Program-made: the position numbers and the translations under genes
Source of the DNA: Paenibacillus pini JCM 16418
Lineage (GTDB): Bacteria > Bacillota > Bacilli > Paenibacillales > Paenibacillaceae
DNA length: 64,000 bases
Assembly: GCF_000576305.1 (NCBI RefSeq)
Contig: NZ_BAVZ01000011.1
Location: forward strand, 81,597-145,596
Direction: 5' to 3'
In this document: piece by piece, positions 1 to 8,887 of the stretch
Layout of the letters: the number at the start of each line of letters is the position of its first letter
Numbering within the stretch: position 1 is the first letter of the stretch
The notes under the pieces: model-generated
Seen by the model: the letters and a program-made list of their open reading frames with translations, nothing else
Database searches by the model: none
What the model was told of the DNA's origin: nothing

Positions 1-914
1 ATCGACAGCGGTTTTTTTTCTTTTAATTTTAGGAGATGTCCAAGACATGAGGTTCCAACATAGATCAGGAAAGCATCATGTATGATTAAAGATGTCGCCC
101 ATAATCCAATAAATAAGGGATCGGCATTGCCGATTAGACCCGTAAAGGACGTACCTCGGATTAATTGAAGAATGGGGTATCTAAGATGACTGCCATAATG
201 AGGACCAAAATTGAGAAGCACGAGCAACCATGTCAAAAGACAAGCGAAAGTGACAAGTGTATTCGACCATAAAAGATTTCGCAGTGTTTTCTTATCAAAC
301 ACGAATTGCGGTGTAATGAATAGGAATATAAACCATTCACCAATCCAGGATATTACACTTAAAACATCGGTAAAAGCGAGACGGAAATCGTGATGAGTAA
401 TTAAGGCAGGCATCATCTGAAAATCTGCATCTGCTGAGAATATGACCAATATAAAGATTATTCCTACGAGAATGATTATAAAAGTACCATCTGCAATGTA
501 CACCAGCGTATCAAACCCCCAGCGGGCTGTTATCATAATCACAATGCCGATTAAAAGCTGAAGGAACCAAGGTGGAGTATCTCTCATATAGACAGTTCCA
601 TAAAACAAAGTGAACTGCTCTATATCATGTGAGACGTAACTAACACTCCAGAAAACCAATAGGATCAGAAGTACTCGATGCCCCCATTTACCAGCAATCT
701 TGTCTCCAAAATCGACCCAAGATTGGCCAGATGCTACATTTCCTAATTTGTAAGTGCAGAAGATCAGCATAATGTTAATGAGACCACCAAGAACTATGGA
801 CATCCATCCTTGAAAGCCAGAAGAAGTAATTAATGGTGGAATCATAAAAGCCAGAGGGACTGTAAGCATATAAATGGAAGCGAACCTGAATGTTTGAAAC
901 GATGTTGTACGCAT
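1..914 (-). CDS. Spore germination protein GerAB/GerB family permease (C-terminus outside window)
   Basis: This is the B subunit of a GerA-type germinant receptor, an amino-acid-permease-like protein of the spore inner membrane (endospore germination permease family). About 304 residues are visible. They start at an ATG preceded by AAAGGACGGG and form a run of hydrophobic segments, beginning with MRTTSFQTFRFASIYML. The stop codon lies beyond the left edge of the window. It is the last visible gene of a minus-strand operon whose upstream members encode the A and C subunits and a small membrane protein. In the family the B subunit contributes to germinant recognition; the actual ligand cannot be read from the sequence. 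Confidence 0.88.
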   Translation of the reverse strand, partial: MRTTSFQTFRFASIYMLTVPLAFMIPPLITSSGFQGWMSIVLGGLINIMLIFCTYKLGNVASGQSWVDFGDKIAGKWGHRVLLILLVFWSVSYVSHDIEQFTLFYGTVYMRDTPPWFLQLLIGIVIMITARWGFDTLVYIADGTFIIILVGIIFILVIFSADADFQMMPALITHHDFRLAFTDVLSVISWIGEWFIFLFITPQFVFDKKTLRNLLWSNTLVTFACLLTWLLVLLNFGPHYGSHLRYPILQLIRGTSFTGLIGNADPLFIGLWATSLIIHDAFLIYVGTSCLGHLLKLKEKKPLS

Positions 915-954
915 AAATACACCCGTCCTTTAACAATAGTTGATATAACTACAA

Positions 955-1152
955 TTAGTTTGATTTAATCCATCCTAAAAAGAACATTATTATTTGGTTG
1001 GGATTAGGCCACCATGGAATAACATTAGCCGCGATATTCCAAACAACCATGATGGAAAAAAACCACCAAAATGTTTTTTTGCTGCGTGAAGATTTACTTT
1101 TTATCTGGCTCCACTCGAATACAGCAAGGACGGCAAAGCAAATGGCCAGCAT
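955..1152 (-). CDS. Small membrane protein within the ger operon (GerD-type 2TM candidate)
   Basis: A 65-residue hydrophobic protein with two or three potential membrane segments separated by a basic stretch (KSKSSRSKK). It lies between the C and B genes of the germinant receptor operon on the same strand. An upstream in-frame ATG at 1161 directly abuts AAAGG, so the ATG nine bases downstream is the better start. Some Bacillus ger operons encode a small two-membrane-pass 'D' protein; this gene fits that description by size, topology and position. I infer the role only from context and recognise no conserved motif. Confidence 0.6.
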   Translation of the reverse strand: MLAICFAVLAVFEWSQIKSKSSRSKKTFWWFFSIMVVWNIAANVIPWWPNPNQIIMFFLGWIKSN

Positions 1153-1195
1153 AAAGCACATCCTTTCAGAGTGGGAGGACCACTGCTCTTATTGT

Positions 1196-2343
1196 TCAAG
1201 GCTGGTTGGTTGTATAGATTACATCAACTTTGGTTTGAATCCGAATATCACTTTGATTTTTGTAATATTCCGACCAATCTTCCTGAATATTTTTCCAATA
1301 ACCGGGATACTTCCATTCCAGTAGCGTTCCTAACTTTAGAGCATCAGCACCTACTCTCTTCGTCATAGTAATCGCTGAACTTAAATCTTCCTCAATTTTA
1401 GAGTTAAGTAACTTCGTAATGAGATGGGTGAGTTCCGTATCATTTCTCTTTTTCGTATCCTTTTTATAAATTAAATTTCCAGAAGCATAGAGTTTTATCA
1501 TAAATTGGGGTCCTTTTTTTGTCATTTTAACTTTCCTAGTAGCTTTTAACTTATTAAAAAGTACGCTCGCGCGGCTTTTTCCTTCATCCCACGTCACCGA
1601 AAATGCTTGCTTTCCCAATCGACCATTAGCCCAAGCAATCGCTCTAGCATCCTCAACATTAAGAGTACCTTTCATTTTATCTTCCTGGTAAAGTGCCGCC
1701 CCCTGAATCCCAGCCCATTTTTCCTGTTTGTCATTCTCACTAGGTATAGCTTCCTTTCGAATCGAGAGATAATTCGTAGCAAAGCCCACTTTTGAGTAAG
1801 TAGAAATCAGAATATCTCTGACACTTGTACTAAACATGATATGCTGCAACGTCATTTTACGCAGGACTTCAGCAGGCATTTGTTCGTAAAGAGGGATTAA
1901 TTGAGCGATATCTTTAGCCTTGCCGTGAGCCGTTGTCAGAAAAGAGCTAATATGAAAGTTAGGTTCTTTGTCCATCCAGTCAAGGAGATCCCCGATCCCA
2001 GCTTCTGCATAATCCCGGCCAACGGTAATTTCTCTTGTATGACCAAAACTCAAATGTCTTGTAAGGTCTTTTTGAATATTGCGTATGGCATCCGGTATCG
2101 TTTCGTCAGTACGTGAAATCATGCATAGGCCTTACCTCCTGCACCGCTACTTCCTGCCTGTTGACCAGAGTTCATTCGGTTGGGAAGGGGGCTGCTGATC
2201 GTTACCTCCACAGTACCCGGTTTTTCCCCTTTATCTATATACAGAGCGAATACAAAGACTTGCTCATCAACTTCCATTTTGGACCAACATCCGCTGATTA
2301 GAATGAAAGAGATGAATGCTATTAGCCATTTCAAGGATTTCAT
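1196..2343 (-). CDS. Ger(x)C family germination lipoprotein, split by a frameshift
   Basis: This is the C subunit of the germinant receptor, a lipoprotein anchored on the outer face of the spore inner membrane. The N-terminal frame carries a signal peptide with lipobox LISGC (lipidated Cys19) and ends at a stop overlapping an ATG (ATGA) near 2119-2122. The next frame continues the family sequence without a gap (MISRTDETIPDAIRNIQKDL). Total length plus one base gives 383 codons, the normal size for GerC, so one base is missing at the junction. The start overlaps the end of gerA by 4 nt, behind an AGGAG site. It is either a homopolymer sequencing error, a real null allele, or two peptides coupled by the ATGA overlap; I favour error because similar shifts occur across the window. 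Confidence 0.85.
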
Positions 2344-3797
2344 TTCGATTTCTGTCTCCTTGTATTGCGTGAGGTATATGCAGTTGATCTAGACTTCATG
2401 GAAGGGGAAGGAACACGTACAAAGACATCTTTCCATTCTTTAAATACTAAGGGGGCTAGAGGTTGCATATAAGGTGTTCCAAATGATTTGAGATTCACAA
2501 GATGACCAAATACAATAAATGCAGTAATGAATACACCAATTAAACCCGTAGTTCCACCTATAATAAGAAGCGGGAATCTTAGCAGGCGTAGCGCCAGCCC
2601 CAATTCAAAGTGGGGGATGATGTAAGAAGCAATTCCGGTAATGGATACGACAATAACCATTGGCGCGGATACGATACCTGCCTGCACTGCTGCCTGTCCG
2701 ATAACAATGGCACCTATAATAGAAATGGTTTGCCCAACAGGTTTAGGAATTCTTGTACCAGCTTCGCGTAACCCTTCAAAAGTGATCTCCATGATCATAG
2801 CTTCCGTTAATGCTGAGAATGGAATGTTTTCTCGGGCAGATGCGATCGTCAATAAAAGATCAGTAGGAATAATCTCAGACTGGAAGGTCGTAATCGCAAC
2901 ATAAAGTGACGGAAGGAGCATAGATATAATTGCAAAAAACATGCGGACGATACGAATCCAGCTTGCAGATAAGTAACTTTGATAATAGTCCTCAGATGAT
3001 TGCATGAGAGAGAACAGGGTAACCGGGACCAATAGGGCTGAGGGTGTTCCATCCTGTAAAATTCCGACTCTTCCTTCAAGTAGAGAAGCTGCAACAGAAT
3101 CAGGGCGTTCAGTGTATTGAAATTGGGGAAATGGTGTACGATTTCCTTTCTTCATTTGTTCAGCGGTATAGCTAATACCAAGGTTACCATCTATAGAAAT
3201 CTCGCGAATTTCCTGATCTAAATCCTCTACAACTTCAGGCTTACATAACCCTTCGATATATACGACATAAATAATGGTTTTTGTGTATTTACCGACTTCA
3301 TAACGGATTGTCTTCAGGTCAGGATGTTTAATCTTATGTCTTAATAGAGAAAGATTTGTGTTGATATCTTCAATAAAAGCCTCTTGAGGACCAATCACAA
3401 CAAGTTCATTTTGTGATTCGGTTACGGCTCTTTTCTCATACTTCATAAGATCGAACATATAAACGTTGTTAACTTCATTTAAGCATAGAAGAACTTTTCC
3501 CTGAACCAACTGAGATATCGCTTCCTCATAGGACTGAGTCTGTATGGAGGGGAGGGGGATCAGCGTACCATTATTCAATTTGCTGATCCAATCCTCTTCG
3601 ATTTGCTCTGAAAAGGATTCTTTAACTAATACATAAGCAATTCTCTCCTGCATTATTGGAACATTAATGATGGATTCGATATAGACAAGCACACAAGAAT
3701 GCCCATGAATGATAAAGCTCTGATATGTGACATCCTCGGATGATACGAGCATTTTTTTAATTTGCTCCATTAATGTTACATTCGTATTTGTAGCCAT
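2340..3797 (-). CDS. GerA family spore germination protein (A subunit)
   Basis: The A subunit of the germinant receptor, about 485 residues, with a soluble N-terminal half and a hydrophobic C-terminal half containing several membrane segments (for example around TISIIGAIVIGQAAVQAG) and a basic, Ser-rich cytoplasmic tail. This matches the GerA family (B. subtilis GerAA is about 480 aa). I chose the ATG about 11 nt downstream of AGGGG; the longer frame begins with a TTG lying upstream of that site. It is the first gene of the operon and is translationally coupled to gerC by a 4-nt overlap. A sigma-G-like promoter sits just upstream, as expected for a forespore-expressed receptor. Confidence 0.9.
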   Translation of the reverse strand: MATNTNVTLMEQIKKMLVSSEDVTYQSFIIHGHSCVLVYIESIINVPIMQERIAYVLVKESFSEQIEEDWISKLNNGTLIPLPSIQTQSYEEAISQLVQGKVLLCLNEVNNVYMFDLMKYEKRAVTESQNELVVIGPQEAFIEDINTNLSLLRHKIKHPDLKTIRYEVGKYTKTIIYVVYIEGLCKPEVVEDLDQEIREISIDGNLGISYTAEQMKKGNRTPFPQFQYTERPDSVAASLLEGRVGILQDGTPSALLVPVTLFSLMQSSEDYYQSYLSASWIRIVRMFFAIISMLLPSLYVAITTFQSEIIPTDLLLTIASARENIPFSALTEAMIMEITFEGLREAGTRIPKPVGQTISIIGAIVIGQAAVQAGIVSAPMVIVVSITGIASYIIPHFELGLALRLLRFPLLIIGGTTGLIGVFITAFIVFGHLVNLKSFGTPYMQPLAPLVFKEWKDVFVRVPSPSMKSRSTAYTSRNTRRQKSK

Positions 3798-3837
3798 ACC
3801 GTTCACTGCCCCTGACAAATCAATAATATGTTGTATA

Positions 3838-3868
3838 TAGAATGCCGGTAAATATTAGAAGTTATGCA
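3838..3868 (-). promoter_or_regulatory. Putative sigma-G promoter of the ger operon
   Basis: Read on the minus strand, TGCATA (3868-3863) is followed after 18 nt by CATTCTA (3844-3838), about 40 nt before the gerA start. These match the sigma-G -35 (GHATR) and -10 (CATWHTA) consensus. Forespore sigma-G control is the known mode for ger operons. Confidence 0.6.
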
Positions 3869-3917
3869 ATGAATGAAGTATTAAGGCAATTAAGATATGG
3901 AATATTCAAAAATACAA

Positions 3918-3984
3918 TTGACAGAATCCAAGTATTCGTATACATTTGTATACAAGTGATTAATGTATACAAATGTATACGAAT
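3918..3984 (+). promoter_or_regulatory. Promoter with large inverted-repeat operator (four GTATAC boxes)
   Basis: A perfect inverted repeat with 20-nt arms (3934-3953 and 3965-3984) around an 11-nt centre. Each arm contains two GTATAC hexamers four bases apart, so there are four boxes in all. TTGACA at 3918-3923 lies 17 nt before TACATT (3941-3946), so the operator overlaps the -10 region. The architecture suggests cooperative binding of two repressor dimers controlling the gene pair downstream. Confidence 0.6.
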
Positions 3985-4002
3985 GAAAGAGGGGAAATGA
4001 AT

Positions 4003-4362
4003 ATGCGTGAAGAGCGTGCAGGCAAACACGGTCATCGTGAGCATGGGGAACACAGAGGTCGTGGGCAACATGGCATGAAAGATTCAATCGATCAATATCC
4101 CAGAAGTGCGCAAACATTTCGCCGTGGTAGAGCAATCGCTTTTCTAGATAAGCTTAATGTTAATCGGTCGACTCTTCAGCGACAATTGAAAGATCCGGAG
4201 TTTGACTCGATCAAACAAGTCATTAGCGGGGAATTAAAAGCAACCGAAGCCATTATCGAAGAGTTTATTCATATGTTTCAGATTCATGAGATAGCTTCAG
4301 AAGATATCAATATTAGTGATAATAAAAAAGAGGAGCGAAATGAAAACAATGAAAATAACTGA
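4003..4362 (+). CDS. Conserved unknown small protein upstream of nitroreductase, possible DNA-binding regulator
   Basis: A 119-residue protein of unknown function. The first 25 residues are rich in His, Arg and Gly. The core around FRRGRAIAFLDKLNVNRSTL and the following helix look like a helix-turn-helix, and the C-terminus is acidic and Asn-rich. The start is the ATG behind AGAGGGG; an earlier in-frame ATG at 3973 falls inside the operator. The gene overlaps the nitroreductase by 23 nt, so the two are translationally coupled. Position behind a large palindromic operator suggests an autoregulated repressor or redox sensor, but this is inference; I recognise no named family. The His-rich head could bind metal. 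Confidence 0.6.
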   Translation: MREERAGKHGHREHGEHRGRGQHGMKDSIDQYPRSAQTFRRGRAIAFLDKLNVNRSTLQRQLKDPEFDSIKQVISGELKATEAIIEEFIHMFQIHEIASEDINISDNKKEERNENNENN

Positions 4363-4834
4363 ACTTATTAAAACGCGTAGAAATGTTAAACAGTTTAAGG
4401 TAGATCCGATTCATGAGGATACGTTAAACTCTTGGCTGGAAGCTGCAAGTTATGCTCCTAACCATCGTATGAACGAACCGTGGAAGATTATTTTTGTAGG
4501 GAAAGAAACTAGAGCGAAATTAAACCACAAAACGAACTTTGGAAACGCACCAATTGTTATTGCTGTATTATCCGAAGGCTCTGTGACTGCATTACAACGG
4601 GATGAGAATGTCATGGCTACCGCTTGTTTTGTACAAAATTTTTTGTTAGCTGCACATGAAGAGGGCGTAGGTACTTATTGGTCTTCTATGGGTGCCCAGC
4701 CTCAGAATCGTGAAATTCTTAATGTGCCGGAAAATGATGATGTTATTGGTGTATTCGGAATTGGATATCCAGTTGAAGTTCCAAATGCTAAACCGAGAAC
4801 ACCGATCACTTCCAAAATCACGTACTTATCTTAA
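4340..4834 (+). CDS. Nitroreductase family protein
   Basis: An FMN-dependent NAD(P)H oxidoreductase of the nitroreductase superfamily, 164 residues, which is short for the family (usually 180-220). The N-terminal RRNVKQFK matches the family's flavin-phosphate-binding Arg motif. The segments ASYAPNHRMNEPWKII and HEEGVGTYWSSMG are typical of the core, and VFGIGYP lies near the C-terminus. The start is the ATG after AGAGGAG, inside the end of the upstream gene. The physiological substrate is unknown; relatives reduce nitroaromatics, quinones or act in redox stress. Co-regulation with the upstream small protein is implied by the overlap and shared operator. Confidence 0.85.
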   Translation: MKTMKITELIKTRRNVKQFKVDPIHEDTLNSWLEAASYAPNHRMNEPWKIIFVGKETRAKLNHKTNFGNAPIVIAVLSEGSVTALQRDENVMATACFVQNFLLAAHEEGVGTYWSSMGAQPQNREILNVPENDDVIGVFGIGYPVEVPNAKPRTPITSKITYLS

Positions 4835-4878
4835 AAATCCTCCTTCGGGGAGCAGCAAAAAATGGATCTTAAATACAG

Positions 4879-4915
4879 GACCGATAATGCTTGGATTAGC
4901 GTTATCGGTCTAATT
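4879..4915 (+). terminator. Stem-loop terminator after nitroreductase
   Basis: GACCGATAA (4879-4887) pairs with TTATCGGTC (4902-4910), followed by TAATTTT. The T tract is weak, so efficiency is uncertain. Confidence 0.45.
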
Positions 4916-5062
4916 TTCGATATAGGCAAAGTCTCAGAATGAAAATAATATCGGTTCGTGGTATTATTTAGGTAATTGCATGCAGAGTGCTTGGTATGAA
5001 GGATGAATCAAGACTCAATTTATAATAATTAGATCATCGAAAATATTTTAATCTATAAATAA

Positions 5063-5090
5063 TTGTAATACACTATGGTATAGTTATGAT
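5063..5090 (+). promoter_or_regulatory. Putative sigma-A promoter of mqo
   Basis: TTGTAA (5063-5068), a 16-nt spacer and TATGAT (5085-5090) lie about 110 nt before the mqo start. The leader contains the distant complementary segments AGGTGT (near 5100) and ACACCT (near 5137), which could form a hairpin; no known riboswitch was recognised. Confidence 0.4.
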
Positions 5091-5197
5091 TGAAACAGAA
5101 CAGGTGTGTGACTAGGTCGCGCCTTCGCTTTGTGTTACACCTAAGAAGGAGCACTTATATCCTTTCTGCAAATTTTAGAGTATAAGGATGGGAAAAA

Positions 5198-6697
5198 ATG
5201 AGCGACAGAGAAACTAAAACAGACGTCATCTTAATTGGTGCTGGTATCATGAGTGCGACTTTAGGGACCTTTCTTAAAGAATTAGTACCGGAGTGGAAAG
5301 TTACAGTGTTCGAGAAGCTCGAAAGTGCAGGAGAGGAAAGCTCTAACGAATGGAATAATGCAGGAACAGGGCATGCTGCACTGTGCGAGCTTAACTACAC
5401 TGTCGAAAAACCAGACGGTTCTATAGATATTAGTAAAGCTATCCAAATTAATGAACAGTTTCAGCTTTCAATGCAGTTTTGGTCTTATCTTGTCAAAAGC
5501 AAGTTAATCAGTAATCCGCAGGACTTTATTATGCCATTGCCTCATATGAGTTTGGTACAAGGGGAACAGAATGTAGCGTTCTTAAAGAAGCGTTTTGAAG
5601 CGATGTCAAATAACCCTCTGTTTCAAGGGATGGAATTCTCTGATGATCCTAAAAAGCTGATGGAATGGATTCCGCTTATTTTACAAGACCGTCCATCGAA
5701 TGAATCTATAGCAGCAACAAAAATCGATACGGGAACGGATGTCAATTTTGGTGCATTAACGCGCATCTTATTTGACCACTTAAAAAGTAAAGATGTCGAT
5801 ATTAAATACAAACATAGCGTTAATAATATAAAACGTACGAATGACGGCTCTTGGGAATTAAAAATACGAAATGCCAGCGGAAATATCGAACGTCATACTG
5901 CAAAATTCGTCTTTGTCGGAGGCGGAGGAGGAAGTCTACATTTACTGCAAAAATCCGGTATTCCTGAAGGAAAACATATTGGTGGTTTCCCTGTAAGCGG
6001 AATATTTATGGTATGCAATAATCCGAAAGTTGTAGCGCAACATCATGCAAAAGTATACGGTAAAGCTAAGGTTGGAGCTCCTCCAATGTCTGTTCCGCAT
6101 CTTGATACAAGATTTATTGATAATAAAAAATCGTTGTTATTTGGACCCTTTGCTGGTTTCTCACCTAAGTTTTTGAAAACTGGTTCAATGTTTGATTTAA
6201 TTACTTCCGTAAAACCCGATAATCTCATAACGATGCTGTCCGCAGGTGCCAAAAACATGTCATTGACTAAATATCTGATCGGGCAAGTTATGTTATCGAA
6301 AGAAAAACGTATGGAAGAGTTACGAGAGTTTATTCCTAATGCTAAAATCGAAGATTGGGATTTAGTCGTAGCAGGGCAGCGTGTCCAAGTAATCAAAGAT
6401 ACTGAAGCTGGAGGCAAGGGAACACTTCAATTTGGTACTGAAGTCATTAGTGCCGCGGATGGATCGATTGCTGCACTGCTGGGTGCTTCTCCAGGGGCCT
6501 CTACTGCGGTTCATGTTATGATTGAGGTACTAAATAAATGCTTCCCGCAACATATAAAAGAATGGGAACCAAAAATCAAAGAAATGATCCCATCTTACGG
6601 CCTGTCATTATTGAAAAATCCAGAGCTTCTGCACGAAATTCATACTTCAACAGCAGAAACGCTAGGTCTAAGCAAAAAAGAACTAGTTAGTCTTTAG
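5198..6697 (+). CDS. mqo: Malate:quinone oxidoreductase
   Basis: An FAD-dependent, membrane-associated enzyme that oxidises malate to oxaloacetate and passes electrons to the quinone pool; it serves the TCA cycle as an alternative to NAD-linked malate dehydrogenase. The 499-residue length is normal for Mqo. The N-terminal [20 protein letters not shown] is the dinucleotide-binding fold with the Mqo-specific IMSATLG signature. [19 protein letters not shown] and the C-terminal [20 protein letters not shown] are also characteristic. It appears monocistronic, with its own promoter upstream and an inverted repeat downstream. The start is the ATG after GGATGGG. Confidence 0.96.
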   Translation: MSDRETKTDVILIGAGIMSATLGTFLKELVPEWKVTVFEKLESAGEESSNEWNNAGTGHAALCELNYTVEKPDGSIDISKAIQINEQFQLSMQFWSYLVKSKLISNPQDFIMPLPHMSLVQGEQNVAFLKKRFEAMSNNPLFQGMEFSDDPKKLMEWIPLILQDRPSNESIAATKIDTGTDVNFGALTRILFDHLKSKDVDIKYKHSVNNIKRTNDGSWELKIRNASGNIERHTAKFVFVGGGGGSLHLLQKSGIPEGKHIGGFPVSGIFMVCNNPKVVAQHHAKVYGKAKVGAPPMSVPHLDTRFIDNKKSLLFGPFAGFSPKFLKTGSMFDLITSVKPDNLITMLSAGAKNMSLTKYLIGQVMLSKEKRMEELREFIPNAKIEDWDLVVAGQRVQVIKDTEAGGKGTLQFGTEVISAADGSIAALLGASPGASTAVHVMIEVLNKCFPQHIKEWEPKIKEMIPSYGLSLLKNPELLHEIHTSTAETLGLSKKELVSL

Positions 6698-6710
6698 TTA
6701 ATTCTTTGAA

Positions 6711-6775
6711 ATAGAAACGATTGTCCATTCATGAAAAGTAACAAAATACTTTTATAAATGGACAATCGTTTCTAT
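6711..6775. repeat. Perfect 19-bp inverted repeat downstream of mqo
   Basis: Arms at 6711-6729 and 6757-6775 are exact reverse complements, and an inner AAAAGTA/TACTTTT pair extends the stem. There is no T tract. It may be an mRNA 3'-end structure for mqo or a small mobile-repeat remnant. Confidence 0.6.
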
Positions 6776-6840
6776 GCTGAAGAAATTGAAAAGACAATGA
6801 ATATTACGTAAAGACGAATCATCATACATTTGACGCAAAA

Positions 6841-6870
6841 AGAGCCGAGAGCAATCTCGTCTCTTTTTTG
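6841..6870 (+). terminator. Rho-independent terminator
   Basis: AGAGCCGAGA and TCTCGTCTCT form a stem with a GCAA loop, followed by a T run (6864-6869). An A run on the 5' side makes it potentially bidirectional. The 200 nt that follow, up to the LPMO promoter region, are AT-rich with no convincing gene. Confidence 0.6.
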
Positions 6871-7069
6871 TTTGTCGGTTTGTATCCATTTTCGAGTACA
6901 TTTGAGTGTAATAGAGGCATTTTTACTTGTGATATACTCTGATTTGGATATTAATGGAATATATATCCATTTTTGCATATAGAATAAATTGTTTGCATGC
7001 CTGCATTTCTAAAAACTGCTTACTGTTTGATTTCTAAAAGAGGTGATGCCGATTTAGATTTAAGTTTCA

Positions 7070-7083
7070 TGTAAGCGTTTTGT
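7070..7083 (+). promoter_or_regulatory. Candidate CcpA cre site upstream of the chitin LPMO
   Basis: TGTAAGCGTTTTGT resembles the cre consensus TGWAANCGNTNWCA except at the last two positions, and lies 31 nt before the LPMO start. Catabolite repression of chitin degradation would be expected; the site itself is imperfect. Confidence 0.35.
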
Positions 7084-7114
7084 TATTAAAATTCAATCTC
7101 GGGAGGAAATAATA

Positions 7115-8143
7115 ATGAATTTCGCTTTACCCAACAACGCAAAGTTTCATAAGGTGATTATCGCTTGTAGTATGCTGCTTCTGATCACTCTACTTATGTT
7201 TTTGTTCCCTGCCAAAAGCTCGGCTCATGGGTATTTAGATTCGCCAGCAAGCCGTGCCCTTTTATGCAAAAACAATGTGAATACGGATTGTGCTGGAGCC
7301 TCATACGAGCCACAAAGTGCTGAAGCCCCAAAAGGCTTCCCTAATGGAGGCCCGTCAGATGGACACATCGCGAGTGCAAATAATACGTTTCCTAAACTCG
7401 ATGAGCAATCTTCGACTCGTTGGACTAAAGTACCTATAAATGCAGGTCCACAAGCTTTTAGCTGGCAGTTAAATGCCGCGCACGCTACAACTACCTTTAA
7501 ATATTTCATCACGAAGCAGGACTGGAATCCGAACGCTCCTCTGACGAGAGCTTCCTTTGACTTAACGCCTTTCTGTCAAAAGGATTTAAACGGAGCAAGT
7601 CCTACTAACTATTACACGATAAATTGTAACGTTCCTGCAAGAACAGGGTATCAAGTCATTCTAGCTATTTGGGAAGTATCCGGAGCGCCTACCGCTTACA
7701 TCAGTGTAGCCGATGTGGATTTCGGAGGTGGCAGCACACTCCCAGCTCCAACGAGTCTGGCTTCCACTGCCGTAACAGACAACAGTGTTTCCTTGAACTG
7801 GTCTGCTGTAGCTGGCGCAGCAAGCTATCAAGTATATCGCAATAACGTTTCAGTGGGCACAACAACCTCGACAACCTTCACGAACACGGGCTTAACGAGT
7901 GGCACTTCCTATAATTATACGGTAGTTGCAATTGATTCCTCCGGCAAAGCATCGCCTTCCTCTTCCGTATTGGCAGTAAAGACGACAGGCAGCGGCGGCG
8001 CGGGCACATATCTCCCTTGGAGTGCGACTACAGTCTATGTTGGGGGTAATAAGGTCTCCTATAATGGCGTTAACTATGAAGCCAAATGGTGGACACAGGG
8101 TGAGATTCCAACCGGAAACAATGTTTGGAAGGTCATTCCTTAA
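7115..8143 (+). CDS. Chitin-active lytic polysaccharide monooxygenase (AA10) with FnIII and CBM5/12
   Basis: A secreted copper enzyme that oxidatively cleaves crystalline chitin. Residues 1-37 are a signal peptide. Cleavage after SSA exposes His38 (HGYLDSPASR), the N-terminal ligand of the histidine brace; His123 in NAAHATTTFKYF is the second ligand. Cys pairs such as Cys51 and Cys59 suit a disulphide-bonded extracellular fold. A fibronectin type III domain spans about 208-292, and a CBM5/12 chitin-binding module (YNGVNYEAKWWTQGE) spans about 296-342. The start follows a strong GGGAGGA site. The same FnIII/CBM modules occur in the GH18 chitinase 4 kb downstream, which supports a shared chitinolytic role. 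Confidence 0.95.
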   Translation: MNFALPNNAKFHKVIIACSMLLLITLLMFLFPAKSSAHGYLDSPASRALLCKNNVNTDCAGASYEPQSAEAPKGFPNGGPSDGHIASANNTFPKLDEQSSTRWTKVPINAGPQAFSWQLNAAHATTTFKYFITKQDWNPNAPLTRASFDLTPFCQKDLNGASPTNYYTINCNVPARTGYQVILAIWEVSGAPTAYISVADVDFGGGSTLPAPTSLASTAVTDNSVSLNWSAVAGAASYQVYRNNVSVGTTTSTTFTNTGLTSGTSYNYTVVAIDSSGKASPSSSVLAVKTTGSGGAGTYLPWSATTVYVGGNKVSYNGVNYEAKWWTQGEIPTGNNVWKVIP

Positions 8144-8159
8144 CTTTATTAGCACATCT

Positions 8160-8196
8160 AAAGCCCTGGAGGCACGTGTCTCCAGGGCTTTTTTTC
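8160..8196 (+). terminator. Strong terminator after the LPMO gene
   Basis: An 11-bp perfect stem AAGCCCTGGAG/CTCCAGGGCTT with an 8-nt loop is followed by seven or more Ts. Confidence 0.85.
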
Positions 8197-8430
8197 GGAT
8201 ATAGAGCTTGGTTACTTACTCCTCATCGAGATGAAAATTATTTGCGACAATGTACTGATTCTGTTATTGGGAGAGTTCAATTTTGGAATCTTATAAAGAT
8301 CAGTTAATGGGGGAGTAAATAGGAGTTTATCGTGTATCCCAAGATCCAAGGTCATTTAATGAATGTAGTTTGAAATCCTGAGTGGGAATTTACAAATTAA
8401 ATTCTAGGATCGAATTCAAATCTCCATTAT

Positions 8431-8769
8431 TCATTTGAGCATAAACTGCTCCATATCATCGTGACGAATATCAATCTTCTCACCATTTGCTTTGACTAGA
8501 TATATATATAATGGCTTTTTTTCAATACTTGCACCACCTACTGATACATGATAATCCTCATCTATTTTATAGTTACGAATATACAGACCTGAGCCAATAT
8601 CTTCATAGGGATAGTCATCAAAATCATTCCAAGTTAGATCTTGACCACTCTGTGCCAGATCCTGCACCATATTGAGTGACAAGGTCTCATTGTTTATATG
8701 ATCACAGCCTGAAAATATAACCGAAAAAGTAAAAACTAATGAAATTATAATGTTATACTTTATTTTCAT
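8431..8769 (-). CDS. Small lipoprotein of unknown function
   Basis: A 112-residue protein with a type II signal peptide and lipobox IFSGC (lipidated Cys22), so it is expected on the outer membrane face. The mature part is acidic and predicted mainly beta (IYLVKANGEKIDIRHDD at the C-terminus). The start ATG is preceded by GGAG. It is transcribed divergently from the MmcQ/YjbR gene and has no operon partner. I recognise no family. Confidence 0.65.
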   Translation of the reverse strand: MKIKYNIIISLVFTFSVIFSGCDHINNETLSLNMVQDLAQSGQDLTWNDFDDYPYEDIGSGLYIRNYKIDEDYHVSVGGASIEKKPLYIYLVKANGEKIDIRHDDMEQFMLK

Positions 8770-8887
8770 TTTGATTTCTCCATCTTCTATATATTGTAAA
8801 ATAATTTCTATTATATAGGAAATTGTAACGTATTGAAATGTTATATGATGATAGTTTGCGTATGTTTAGTGAAGGAGTCGTTCTGAT

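Noticed and set aside
998..1368. Plus-strand open frames opposite the ger operon
   Set aside because: They lie antisense to gerC and the small ger gene, lack ribosome sites and show no protein-family character.
5095..5197. Riboswitch in the mqo leader
   Set aside because: A long-range AGGTGT/ACACCT pairing exists but no known aptamer core could be recognised.
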